Positions 36,190 to 48,140 of a stretch of 64,000 bases of DNA are shown in pieces. The notes beneath the pieces were generated by a model. It worked only from the letters and a program-made list of their open reading frames with translations. It had not been told where the DNA came from and ran no database searches. Each line of letters opens with the position of its first letter. Position 1 is the stretch's first letter. Source of the DNA: Cyanoderma ruficeps (lineage: Eukaryota; Chordata; Aves; Passeriformes; Timaliidae); NCBI GenBank assembly GCA_008694505.1, contig VZDJ01000346.1:8853244-8917243 (forward strand), in the 5' to 3' direction. Made by a program: the position numbers and the translations under genes.

Positions 36190-36266
36190 TGCGGAGGAGT
36201 GCAATCAGTAGCTGCAGTGACAGCAATAGCAGGATTGGGTCAGTGCTTTAAATTGGTGACAGGAGA
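36190..36266 (+). other. Candidate cryptic or poison exon (77 nt)
   Basis: A pyrimidine-rich acceptor, ggctttttgttgcag, ends at 36189, and a strong consensus donor, AGA|gtgagt, starts at 36267. They bracket 77 nt. Because the surrounding VPS13B intron is phase 1, inclusion would be read from 36192 as RRSAISSC... and meet TAA at 36249-36251, so the message would be terminated early. This is only a splice-site pattern in a huge intron, where chance pairs are common. There is no expression evidence and no recognised protein. Confidence 0.2.
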
Positions 36267-36703
36267 GTGAGTTTTGAAGAGAGAGAGAAGTTTGTCATAC
36301 TTTGCCAAAATTAGAAAGTGGTTGCATCCTCCTGAGCCCAACATTAGACATTGTTGTCTTGAGAGGTCTCCTCAGGAGTTGTTCAGTTGGTTAATTTGAA
36401 CAGTTCATTACTTCAGGCTGCTTGTGCTCTTGCAGGACTGTGATGGAGAGAATCCTAAGTACATGTGGTAGAGAAGATAGTCAAAAGAGAATGATCTAAA
36501 AATAAATGAGATTCTCTAGGAACAGTCTTACTGTCATAAGGAGAATGTTTTATGTAATTGAAATACTCTTTTTTTTGGTAAAGGGGAGAAAAAGGATGTA
36601 TTTAGCTACCTGGGAATCCACTGGTGAAATTACTGTGTGTACTAGAAATGCGGGCTGTAGGGCAGGCTCCTTTCAATGTTTTTGCAGTATTGGAAAATGA
36701 CAA

Positions 36704-38203
36704 TCATAAAATGGTTTTAGTTGGAAGGTACCTTAGAGATCATCTCATTCCAACCCCCATGTCATGGGCAGAGACACCTTCCACTAGACCAAGTTGCTCT
36801 GAGCCTCATCCAGCCCGGCCTTGAATGCTTCCATGGATGGGCCATCCACAACTTCTCTGGGCAACCTATTCCAGTGCCTCACCACACTCAGAGCAAAGAG
36901 TTCTCTTCTTATACCTAATCTGAACCTACTCTTTTTTAATTTCAATCCATTCCCCTTTATCCTGTTGCTACATGGTTTTGTAGAAAGTGCCACTACGTGT
37001 TTCTTGTAGGCTTCTTTCAGGAACTGGAAGACTACAATTTGCTCACCTCAAAGCCTTCTTTTCTCCAAGCTGAACAAACCCAATTCTCTCAGCATGTCCT
37101 CTTATGAGAAGTGCTCCATCCCTCTAATCAATTTGGTGTCCCTCCTCTGGACTCGTTCCAACATGTCCACGTTCTTCCTGTGCCGAGGACAGCAGAACTG
37201 GGTGCAGCACTGCAGGTAGGGTCTCAGCAGAGCAGAGGAGCAGAATCCCATCACTTACCTTGCTGCCCGTGCTGCTTTTGGTGCAACCCAGGTCATGTTT
37301 GGCTTTCTGGGCTGCAATTGCACATTGCTGAGTCATGTCCATCCTCTCATCCACCAGCACCCCTTCTTGGCAGGACTGCTCTCCATCTGTTCATCCCCCA
37401 GCCTGTTGATACTGGGGGTTGCCCTGACCCAGGTGCAGCACCAGGTCTTATTAAACCTAATGAGATTCCCATGGACTGACTTTCCAAGCTTGTCCAGGTC
37501 CCTCTGGATGGCATCCCCTCCTTCAGGTGTATCAACAACACCACTCAGCTCGGTGTCATCTGCAAATTTGCTGAGGGTGCACTCAATCCCTTCATCTACA
37601 TCATTAATGAAGATATTGAATAGCACTTGTCCCAGTGCCACTCATGACTGATACCCACTGACACTCAGAGCCATTGACCACTACCCTCTCATTGCAACTG
37701 TCAATCCACCTTCTTACCGATCCAACAGTTCACTCGTCAAATCCTTTTTTCTCTAGTTTAGAGAGCAGGATGTTAAAGCCTTTACAGAAGTCCAGACAAA
37801 TGACCCCTGTAGCCCTTCCCATGTCCATTGATGTATTCACTCCATCACAGAAGATAACTAAGTTGGTGAGGCAGGACTTGCCCTTGGTGCAGCCTTGCTG
37901 GGTGTCCCAAATCCCCTCCCTGTTCTCCTTGTGCCTTAGCAGAGCTTCTAGGAGGATCTGTCCTGTTATCTTCCAGGGCACAGAAGCAAGTTTGGCAGGT
38001 CAGTAGTTCCCAGGGGGACCTGCTTTCTACCCTTCCTAAAGATGGGTACACTGTTTCTCTTTTTCTGGTCAACTGGGACTTCATCTGACTGCCATGACTT
38101 CTTGAATATCATGAGAATAGCTTGGCAGCTCCATTTGCCAATTCCCTCAAGACTCTTGGATGGATCTCATCAGGTCCCATAGACTTATGTACATTCAGGT
38201 TGT
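36704..38203 (-). mobile_element. CR1 LINE, 1.5-kb 5'-truncated copy, antisense
   Basis: The + strand begins tcataaaatggttttagttg, the complement of a CR1 3' terminus. It then runs through the 3' region and into reverse transcriptase read on the minus strand. The far end, near 38200, corresponds in element sense to a phrase encoding GPDEIHPRVLRELANGAA, so the copy is truncated within ORF2 before the reverse-transcriptase core. It is better preserved than the copy at 19430-22303. Overlapping + strand open frames (for example 37295-37651) are shadows. Confidence 0.95.
36784..38175 (-). pseudogene. CR1 ORF2 remnant, reverse transcriptase with intact FADD but broken frame
   Basis: On the minus strand, the frame 37981-37730 reads [17 protein letters not shown] and then [13 protein letters not shown] (motif A, with its Asp). 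The frame 37641-37333 reads [18 protein letters not shown] and then [12 protein letters not shown] (motif C with both Asp residues). A third piece, 36993-36784, carries the C-terminal end with RHWNRLPREVVDGPS. The first two pieces lie in different frames, so there is a frameshift between 37641 and 37730, and stops separate the rest. The enzyme would copy the element RNA at the target site, but this copy cannot make it. Confidence 0.92.
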
Positions 38204-39275
38204 AATTACTTACATGATTTTGTTTATTAAACTTATAGTAAAATATGCAAAACCTGATTACATTAATGCAGCAGGCTACTTTTCCTGACCACAGCTTTTA
38301 TTGGAAACGAATGGAAATGCTGAACATAACTCCCTGTAAAATTTTAATTTGATTGCTGGAAGTATAAACCCTCACCTTGCTTTGTCTTTAGAAGCAAAGA
38401 AAAGAGATTCCTAATTATAATAGTATTATTGGAAAGCACTGTTACTCCATGCAAAGGGATTTTAAATTTCCCATCCATTATTTTGCTGAATTGCTCTGCA
38501 AGTTAGTTCATTGTAATAATAGAAAACTCAACAATTATTAACTCTCTGTATGTATAAACTTATACATGTTTTTCAGTCAACAAGTATTTCACGAGATTGC
38601 AACTAGGGAATATTTTTTTCATAGTAATAGTATTTGAAAGATGTACTTTGGTTTCTCTGCTGCCAAGAAGATGTTCAAATGGCAAAAAGAGGTAGTTTTT
38701 TTTGAAGTGGCAAAAACTGGCCAATCTCCTAAGTGTCTTTTGTTTTCGTTCATTTCTTTCTTCATATATTGTCACTGTGCATTGCACTTCCTCATCTGTC
38801 TGGAAACTCCTCCTCAAAGACTCTTCTTTTTTGAGCCTATCAGCTATCACAGAAGCAAGAATTGGAAAAGGGTTTGTTAGGTCACCCAGTCAGGTTTGCT
38901 GCTGGTATAGTGAGGAGAGGTCAGCAAACAGGGGTGATTTAGTCTCCTCTGATTTGTTCTCTAGTAACTCCTGGCACATTCAGAGTAAAGCCCAGCAGTG
39001 TTTTCTGCTAAGTACTAATGGACTTGGTCCAGGTAATTGCGGTGTTTCAAACATCACATTATGAAAAAGTTTTGGTTTTTATTACTGAATCCGAGATCTT
39101 TGAAAGAAATTAAATGTTGATAGTAAGAAGCCAGTATCTGTGTGTGAAGATGTAGATAATATATATATAGAGTGTATGCATGTGTTCCTATTACTAAGGC
39201 AGGAAAGCCTCTTCTCCATAGGTGGTATTCGAAGAGGCAGGAGTTGATACCTTAGACGGTAGCCACCCTGACCAC

Positions 39276-39335
39276 AAAGAAAAAAATTTAAAAAAAATTT
39301 AACAAAATAAATTTAAAAAAAAAATAGATAAATAA
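39276..39335. repeat. A-rich low-complexity tract
   Basis: Runs of A broken by TTT units, then aaatagataaataaa, follow a more complex stretch at about 39205-39275. It could be an old retroposon tail, but I do not recognise the sequence to its left as any family. Confidence 0.85.
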
Positions 39336-42300
39336 AGCAATCTGTGGTGCACAGAAAGAAAATCAAGCCTAAATAAATAAATTGTATCACATATAATTAT
39401 GTGACGTGAGTAATGGATTTCATCTGTAGAACTGAAGCCTGTAAAGGCTCTGCTCTACAGAACTCATCTCTACAGATAAAAGGTAATGCAATCTGAACTG
39501 GTAGTTTGATGCAAGTGAAATCTTTTCATGTCTTTTGGGATATATGTAATTGTTTAACAATGCAATAAAAAACAGGTGGATGCTAGACTGATTTCATGGG
39601 GGTGATGAAGAAGTAGAGGAGACAAAAAGTTTGACCGAGTACATGTATACCCATGTGTATGTATGTATATAAGCATGTATATACAGATGCTATTTTCTCT
39701 CTATCATGAACTTTATATTGGATATTTCATTTGTAGAGACTAGTCAGGTCAGTATCTAATAACCATAGCTTTGTTGTTGGGCTTAGCTGATCTAATTACT
39801 TGTCAGTGAAAAGGTGATTCTCTCATTACTCTGAATATTATAGGTGCTTGTTGTTATGAGCACACAGGTGGGTTACATGCACTGTCAGTGTCGGACCAGT
39901 CTTAAACTGACTTAAATGCATATGTGACCTGATTGGATAATTAGCAAAATTAAAGATAGTTTGATCCTATCCCTTTGAGAGAGTGGAAACCCATCATATC
40001 TTCTGAAATAAATAGGAATGTCTGATAAGGAACAGAGACAAAAAAATCATGGTATGTTCCACTTAGTTTAGGCTGTAAATTTTATAATAGCCTGATTTAT
40101 GGCCTGTGGAGTTCAGGATTGATTTATTTCCTGCAGTGTGCTTACAATTGTTGTTAAACTTGGACTATGCTGTCATTTAGGTAACAGCAAGCTTTTCAAC
40201 CCAGTAGGGAAAAATGGATATTGTGTGTTAGTTTCTTGTAGTCAGGGAACTAGATTCATCGACTTAAAAAGTAAATGTGCTGAAGTATTTTATTTTCACC
40301 TTTTTTTTTCCTCTCCATTTTTGTTTTTTCTTTTTCTTTCTTAGTCCTGTCAACAGCTTCTAACAGAAACACAAGAAGAGTATGTGGAAACTGTTTCTAT
40401 GTTGTTCTGTTACTTAAGGAGAGCACAATATCTTCTTGAGTTAGGTGGAGAACATTGCCCCTGAGGTTTTTCCACGGACCTCATACGCACACAAAGATTA
40501 GTATATATTGAGATTTCTTTCTTTCAGGGTCGACTTGTGCACCAGGGATGTATCATGATTGCTTTTCAAAACCAAAACCTTTCAGCATGTCTTTTCATAA
40601 GTAGTATTAGAATTGCTAGTCAAATCCAAAATGTTTATCTGAGAAATCCTGATTGAATAGGACAAACAAATGTCTGGGGAAAGATTTTATCTGATACAGT
40701 AGCTCTGTAGTCTAGAGCTCTGTGGGTATTCTGGTCAGAAGTGCAATTAAGACAGTTGTTAGCATTCTCTCTCTTTGTAAAGGTTCTTAGCATTAACAAC
40801 CAAGATCTTTCTCAAATGGCCAGAAAAATCCATCTGCCTTAAGAGGAAACTCCCTGTTAGTTCCAAATTATGAAGAAAGCTGATACCTTTGCAGCAATAA
40901 AGTCAGCTTCGTGTGTAATGCACCCCACAATTCCCCCAGCTGTCGGCTGGCGTGATAGCTATCAACATAATCACTAGACATGCTCTGTGGCTTTGACCCT
41001 TTCCTGCCCTTTATATAGGAAAGTGTCTGTTCCATGAGCTAATGATCAGACACAGATAATAAGGCTTTCCTTACCCCAGAAAACTACTTCAAGGCTGTCA
41101 TGCTCTCCTAAGGATCTCTTTAGTCCTAATACAGCCCCTGCTTCCCTCAAAGCTAACAGCTTTGAAGCTTCGCTGCTGCTTTAAAAAACAGAAGTTGAGT
41201 GTTGTTTGACCAGTTACTCCAGAAGTGACACCAGGCTATTGAATCTTCAAAATGGCTAGCTGGCTCCAGTATACTTATAGAAATGTTCAAAACCTTCTCT
41301 CATCCTGTTAGCCATTTTCATTTCTTCTAATTTTTGAAAGGGTTATGCATTACAGTCATTGGATAACATGGCCGGTCATAGTTACTTCCATAGTACTATG
41401 TAATTTTCTGCTAGTTTTTCTTTTAATCTATTACAGAAGTCATAGAAATTCTGATAAGGCCTAAGAAAAAAAAAGGGCAAATATTAGCTACCACTATCAT
41501 CAAATATGAATTCCCTTTCTATGGGGATTGAATTACATCTAAGAAGTCGTGGGTTATTTTGCAGATCTCATTAGAATTTCTCAAATCTCGGTTTCAAACT
41601 TTGGCTTCTGAATTCTTCTATAGGGAAGTAAATTATTCTCGTTTTTGAAGTTGCTGGGAGCTCAGCAGGCCGTGTTGATACCAAAATATTTTCTGCAATT
41701 GCTTCAGATTTGTATCAACTACTGTATTGCTTCGTAGACTATATCTGGATGTTTTTCAGTGTAGTGGGACTTCAGTGTTGTTTGGGATTTTGAGTCTTGA
41801 TATGAAATTAGTATTTACAAGTAACTGTGATTTTCTTTCACAGAATCATCCTTTAACTCAGACTTCTATTTTTTATTTTACAGTTCAAAGTACTCTTATT
41901 TCCAGTTACATTCCTGTTTCTTTCTGCTCTATTGATTTTGTGAGAATAAACAGAAGTAAAATCTGTGAATAAATGTTTGTGAGATGTTTATGAATAGTGG
42001 CTGCATGAGCTGCAGGAGAGGATGGAGTAGATTGTGAAGAGATGGGAAAGTTTGCCTTGGGAAGTTCAGAGTGAGGGAGAAATAGGTTTTCCTTCACTGA
42101 AGAGTCATGGGAATGGCTGTTTTCATCCTGAAATGTGTATGCACAGTTGGAGGCAAGGAGGCTTCCAGTCAGTTTTGCAGAATTAGATGCAAACACCATG
42201 GCCTTTGCACCTTAAATGATGGTGTTTAGGATATGTTGGGGTTTGTAGTAATCATATGATTCTTGTTGAATAGACTCAAAATTTTACACCACCTTAGATG

Positions 42301-45300
42301 ATGGCATTTAGAGCCAACTAAATATTATTGTTAAAATTTTATAGCTTGGTTATGTTATAGCCTGGCAATCTCCATCTCCAAGTAGCTGTAACAATTGTTT
42401 GAAGGTCTGTTGACATGATTAACTTAATTTCTGATTTTTTTTTCTGTTATTAGGTAGTTGTTACTGAATCTTCAATACAAAAGAAACTTTTGTGTTTATT
42501 TCTTTTGATTGCTCTGTGACATCACAGTGCATTGCAACTTGTGTTAACTTCTGGACTTTCAAACTTGTGAGTGGTATGAAGTCTGCTGCATTGGAGAGGG
42601 CCTGTTTTCACACAGGTGCACCCCTAACCCTTTTACCACAAAAGATCGAAAGCTGTTGTGTTGGGAAAGTGTGAAGGCTCTTTGGGGGACTGTAATGGGA
42701 AGTTTTATTGAGGAGAATAATGATCACTGTATGTTTGGCATATTTTCTGGGTTTTGATTTTTGTTGGGTGATTTTCCAAGGAACATTGTAAACATCTATG
42801 CTTCCGTAGCCATCCTGCTTCCCTCTCTTCTAAATTCTGTTCGCTGTGTTCCTACAGCCTTTCACCTAACACTAAACGACTTCCCTGTAAATTACCAGTA
42901 TATTCAGGAAGCCATTGAATAATTGGTGGTGATTTAATCTAGTTTTGTGGAAAGGTTGGAAAAGAAGTGGTTTTTTGCAGAGGCACTGATGGTGATGGTT
43001 TTTTGTAGCTAGTTTAGGAAAGTCTGCCTGAGGGGTACAGAACGAAGGTTGAAAGGGCATTTATCTGTGAGTCTGACATGGGCCCTGACTCAGCCCAACT
43101 TCAGTTCAAGGCAGGGAGCTGCTGCTCTGAATGCCCAGGCAGAGGTTATCCCACCACGATTCCAGCTGCTCTATGGAGATGGATGGAAGCTGTCCTGATA
43201 GAATAATTTACATTGAGGTAAAAGTCTAATCTAGGAAGTGTTACTCTGGTGAGAATCCATAATAACTGCTCTAGCATTTTGTATCTTCAAACATCATGGA
43301 CAAATGAGTTCCCATCTGCGGCATACCTTGGGCCAACACTGCGCTGTAGGTACGGCTTTAGATGGAGTAACTACAATGCAAAAATTATAGCAGATTATTG
43401 ATAATATGGGTGATTTAAGACACCGACAAGTGTTTTAGATTTAGAGACTGGATGAGATTTTTAGTATCGTATTGAGAACCTAATGTTTAAGGAATTGTCT
43501 GTGAACAGATTAATTAAGGTGACTGCTTTTAAGGTGTTTTATTTTCTTTAACATTACTGCCCCCATATGGATATAGTCAGAACACACAGTGGAGGTAGGG
43601 AAGGCATTTTGTATAATAAAGCAGTTTTGATTTTTTTTTTTTATTTGTCAACTGAACTCTCAGAGTTCAACTTGCTTTTTACTTGCTTGGTACTCAAACA
43701 AAACAATTTATGACAAGGTAGGTGCTGATGCCCTTAAACAGATCATTTGAAAAGAAATGGGCTTTTTGAGTAATTATAACTCGTAAGTTTGCGAATGCAC
43801 CTGTAGTCAGAAGGTTTCCTGGAAATTCATCTTACTGTCAAATAGAGATTCAACACTTAAACTTTGTTTGTAAGTGAATTCTTACGTAAGTGTAGCTGCA
43901 AACTTCTAAAATCTATTTGAATATTTTAAAAATAAAGTTCAACATGTTACCTCCAACTTTTGAATAATGTCATGTAAGTGGTACATGCAAGTGAATTAAA
44001 AGTGATTTTTGTTAAAGCTCAGCATAGTAATCTGGAAGAAATACATGTTCTCGTTTAGTTTATGTAACTGTCATTTAAGTTAACTTTATTGCTAGAGATC
44101 ACTGGTTTCTGTGAGCAAGTACAAAAAAAAAAGGAACTCATCTTTTCCCCATCATTTTGTGTGGTTCACTGTGAAGTACTAAATTCTCACTCCTGAACTG
44201 GTTGGATTGACAGTTTATTTTTAACAAGCCCCACACAGTAAAAATCCAAAAATAAGGAATTAATAAAGGTTTCCTATTGCCACAGCAGCATTTTTTTTAA
44301 AGGGCCATTTCCAGGCAACTAGGGGAACAGTTAAAACTTTTTTTAATCAGCAAAAGTGTTGCTGTGTTGAGTGTTCTTTATTTATTCCAAGTAGCTCATT
44401 CAGTAAATTCTTTGAATGTCCCAAAGGGCTCTGTGTGGAGAGGATGTTTACAAGTACAAAGTCAGTGTTATAGTTACACTATATCCTTGCTTAATGCCAG
44501 TTTGTTTTAAACACCCTGATACAGGTTAGCATTTGCAACATAAACTTTGTTAAGCACAGTGACAACGCTTTGTAGTCTTTAAAGTATAGCCAGTAGTGGT
44601 TTGATTTCTGTTTTGGTGAAAAAATGCTTTCTGATTTCTTCTGCACTTTGAGACCATTAAAATGGTACTGAACAACAATTTTTTGCTGCAAACAGTATTG
44701 TCTTCCCCATCTGACATCAAGAAAACCTTTCATTCTCTTCAGCTGTATGTGTGTAATCTGTTAAAACTCATTTTTCTAATGAAAAAACATGATCTTGCCT
44801 CTGAGGTGTGAATTTATTTTGGATAGTGTTTGTTCATTGTCTATAGGAGAAGGATTGGGGAAATGTAGGCATTTGCAAACTTTTATATCTACAGTAGCCC
44901 TTTGTAAATACTACTGAATTATCATTTCAGTAACTTGTTATTTTTCAGATCTATCATAAGATTAAAGCTTTTATTTGCAGTATTGGAATTAAACTAACTC
45001 ATTACAGATACCCCCTTATTGTAAGAATAGTGAGCTCTGCATGATTATCTGTTAGCAACACAAGTGTTTGTTCTGTTATAATGTTTAGCAATTTGCCTTT
45101 CAAACGGGCAGTGCTGCAAAGCAGCACAAAGATCAACAAGTCATGTGCGTGACAGCGTACGCTGCTGTTCACTGTGAGGAGCAGAAGAATGGAAGCATTT
45201 TAAGCTATGGGAAATGAAACAGAAGCTCAGCAACATATCATTCATGCCCTAATAACCTTTTGATAATTAGGATATAATATAGTTTAGCAGGAGAAATAGT

Positions 45301-48115
45301 ATTTTAGGAAAGAAATTAGGTTAAAAGAATGTTTACTTTTGACCCCACCTTGCAGTCAGATAAGAATTAAAGTCGTACTCAGTGATAATGCATCTGCTGC
45401 TCTTCTGTGCCATTTTAGAGCAGATATAAAAGTCAATTGCACAGAAGATAGTAGTAAAATGACTACAGAGAAAAATTAGCTGACACAGAATGGAGTGGAA
45501 GAACAGCTGTTGAAGTGGAGCTGAGTGACAGTCGTTGTCTTGTGCCTTATTTTCCATAAGGGAAAAAGCAAGATCCACATGGTCTGAGTTAACTGATTGT
45601 TCTGCAGCACTATTCCAATGAATTTCTGAAGTGGGAATAGAAAATATATAGAAGATTCTTGTTCTATTACATTAACATTTATTGAAATTTAAACCAAAAC
45701 AAAATACTGTTCTAAAGTTTTGTTCAATTTCCCTTTGCTGCTGCTGAATTTCTTTTCATTTATGTTTTAGTTAAATCTGTTCAACTGAAGAATGCATTTG
45801 AAATACTATTTTCACATTTGGCCTACAGCATCAAAATGCAAGATATCAAATCTGCTTTATTAATGATTTTTGGATAAATTTGAAATAGAAATAATGCTGA
45901 CATAGTAGGAACTTTATAGATGATAATTATTTGCTATATGAGACCTATATTTAATGATGGCCATAAAACTTCTGTTACCAAAAGTGAGTTACAAATCAGA
46001 TTACTCTAAAGTATTTGTCACACTGTAAAAGTAAATGGTACCTTCAAAAACTTAATTGTATTACAGGTTCAGAAACTCAGCATAGTCAAGAAACAAAACC
46101 AAAAGGGCAAGAGTAGGACAACATGTCTGTAAGAGTACGTGGTATGTTGATGGATCAAAAGTGAAAATATTACATGTTCTTGAGGGGCTGGCTACATTTT
46201 AAGAAAAAAAAGATGACAATGAGAATAAAGATATTTGGTGTGTTGGGAATAATATGAACTTGCAGAAGAACATGAGACATGAAAGGAAGCTCTGGGATAA
46301 CAGAATGGATGGAAAGAAGATTAAAACTCACAGTAACTTTCCTTAGAATTAAAAAGACATGAAACACAAGTGATTATATCAGTATATAAAGAACATAAAT
46401 TAGTTATGCCTTAAGAACATATTTTAAGCTTTGATTTGGGGAATCCAACCTGTAGATGTTGCCATACAGTTAAATATTTTGGGTGGGTTTTGTGTACTTG
46501 ATTTTGACTATGACCAGCAGTGTTGCCAGAGTTTCCCATGCTATAATTTTCCATTGATTCTCTCCAACTTAACAAAGGACCAAAAGATAGTGCCAGACTG
46601 CTCCATTTGGCTCATTTCAGTCTTACTACTTTACCACATTCTTGTGGGAAATCTCTTACAAAATTTTAAAAGAAAAAAAAGACCCCCAAGCAAGCAAGAA
46701 AACTTATGCCTCTTCTTGTTGTCTCATTCTCTAAAACTGTTGTATTTACCACTGTCTTCTTTAGTGTCACTATAGGACTGACAACTTGCAACAAGACATG
46801 ATGTGTATTGGTGCGTTTCGTCTCCAAATACAGATAAAATTTTTATTCACTCCAACAAAGTAAATGTTGCAGTAGAAATTTTGCAACACATTACAAATAC
46901 ATGGAGATTCAATATGTACCTTTGTAATTCCCCAGCAGAGGTGACAGAGTCCTCCTCTTTTATCTGGAGCTTTGGTAGGGCACCATGGGGTCCATTTTTC
47001 TGTCCATGTAGCACCGCTGAATTTGACCTGGATCACCAGAGGGCACTGCTGGGTCTCTTTAGGGCCCCAGGGTGTCTGTTTATGCCTGGGAGAGATTTGA
47101 TGGTTATAGAGGAAACTATATTTTTTCATAGCCTATTCTCTGATAATACCTTTTTTCCTTCTTGACTCAATAAAAGATCTGGAAAGAAAATTATAGAAGA
47201 TGCATCTACTGAGTTTTGGTGTGAGTTTGTTTCTTCCTTCTCTCCCTTCCATTTTACCATGGCAGCATGTCTCATGCATCTCATGCATTCCTTCTTCGGG
47301 CACCTAAAGTATAATTCATGGGCTGTCACTTAGGATTCACAGTAACCACATTAATCCTACATGATTAACCAATGTTCATGGAATTCTATGTGTCAACTCA
47401 ATGCTTCCATTGGACAATATAAAAACTGTGATGTCCATAAAAAAATAATATATTTGTAAAGGGAGACTGTAGCTTCTCTCAGTATTTAAAATCTAATTTA
47501 TCAAGTTACAGTATATGCTCACTTTGTAATGACAGAATAAAGAGGGAAAGGTTCTTCAAAAACCACCATCTGTTTGTGTCTTCAGCTTAAAGAACATTTA
47601 CAGTAATGGAAAATACTTTAAAGACATTCAGAACTGTAGGATGTTTCTGAATGTGGCGGCAGTGGCAGGAAAATAAACTTTGATGTAATACTGATATACA
47701 TTACATTTCAACTTTATTATTTGACTCTGCTATACCGAAGCTTTAGTACCATGAAGTTTCTTCCCTTCAAACAGCTCTCTGGAGGTAGGGCTGATTTGGG
47801 GTAATCTGCCATAGGCACTTTGCAGGCACCGTCTCAGTTATGTATGTGTCACCATGAGACAGCTGCTGGTACTGGGAGGGAAAGATCCTGCACAATTAGT
47901 CTGTGCCAGCATTCCCTGGTGGAGCTGAGGGCTTGGGAGTTGAGGGCATAGCCAGACCAATCAAGGGGGATGGGCTAGTTCACTGGAAGGGGCTGGGAGA
48001 TGTGTGTGTTGGTTCTTCATCCATGGGGGATTGTCATCCCTTTCCTGAATGTGATGATCTCTTGTGACAAGAGTCTTTGCTAAGGCTCTTTGCATATCCT
48101 GTCAGAATGGGGAGA

Positions 48116-48140
48116 GATATATATATATATACACACACAT
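48116..48140. repeat. (AT)n(AC)n compound microsatellite
   Basis: About eight AT units run directly into five AC units. This is an ordinary intronic compound dinucleotide repeat. Confidence 0.93.

Larger units (their letters stand above)
30201..36703 (+). other. VPS13B: VPS13B intron, segment between two antisense CR1 copies
   Basis: This is AT-rich sequence. It holds a small direct repeat of gacaattatg at 33400-33430, a perfect 13-bp hairpin at 35234-35264 and a candidate cryptic exon at 36190-36266, listed separately. A stretch at about 31220-31510 has mixed composition and remains unidentified. No other gene or repeat was recognised. Confidence 0.8.

Noticed and set aside
37295..37651. 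Open frames of 118-122 codons on the + strand around 37111-37651
   Set aside because: They are antisense shadows of the minus-strand CR1 reverse transcriptase.
39205..39335. Processed pseudogene with poly(A) tail
   Set aside because: The A-rich tract is interrupted by TTT units, and the sequence to its left has no coding frame or known family.
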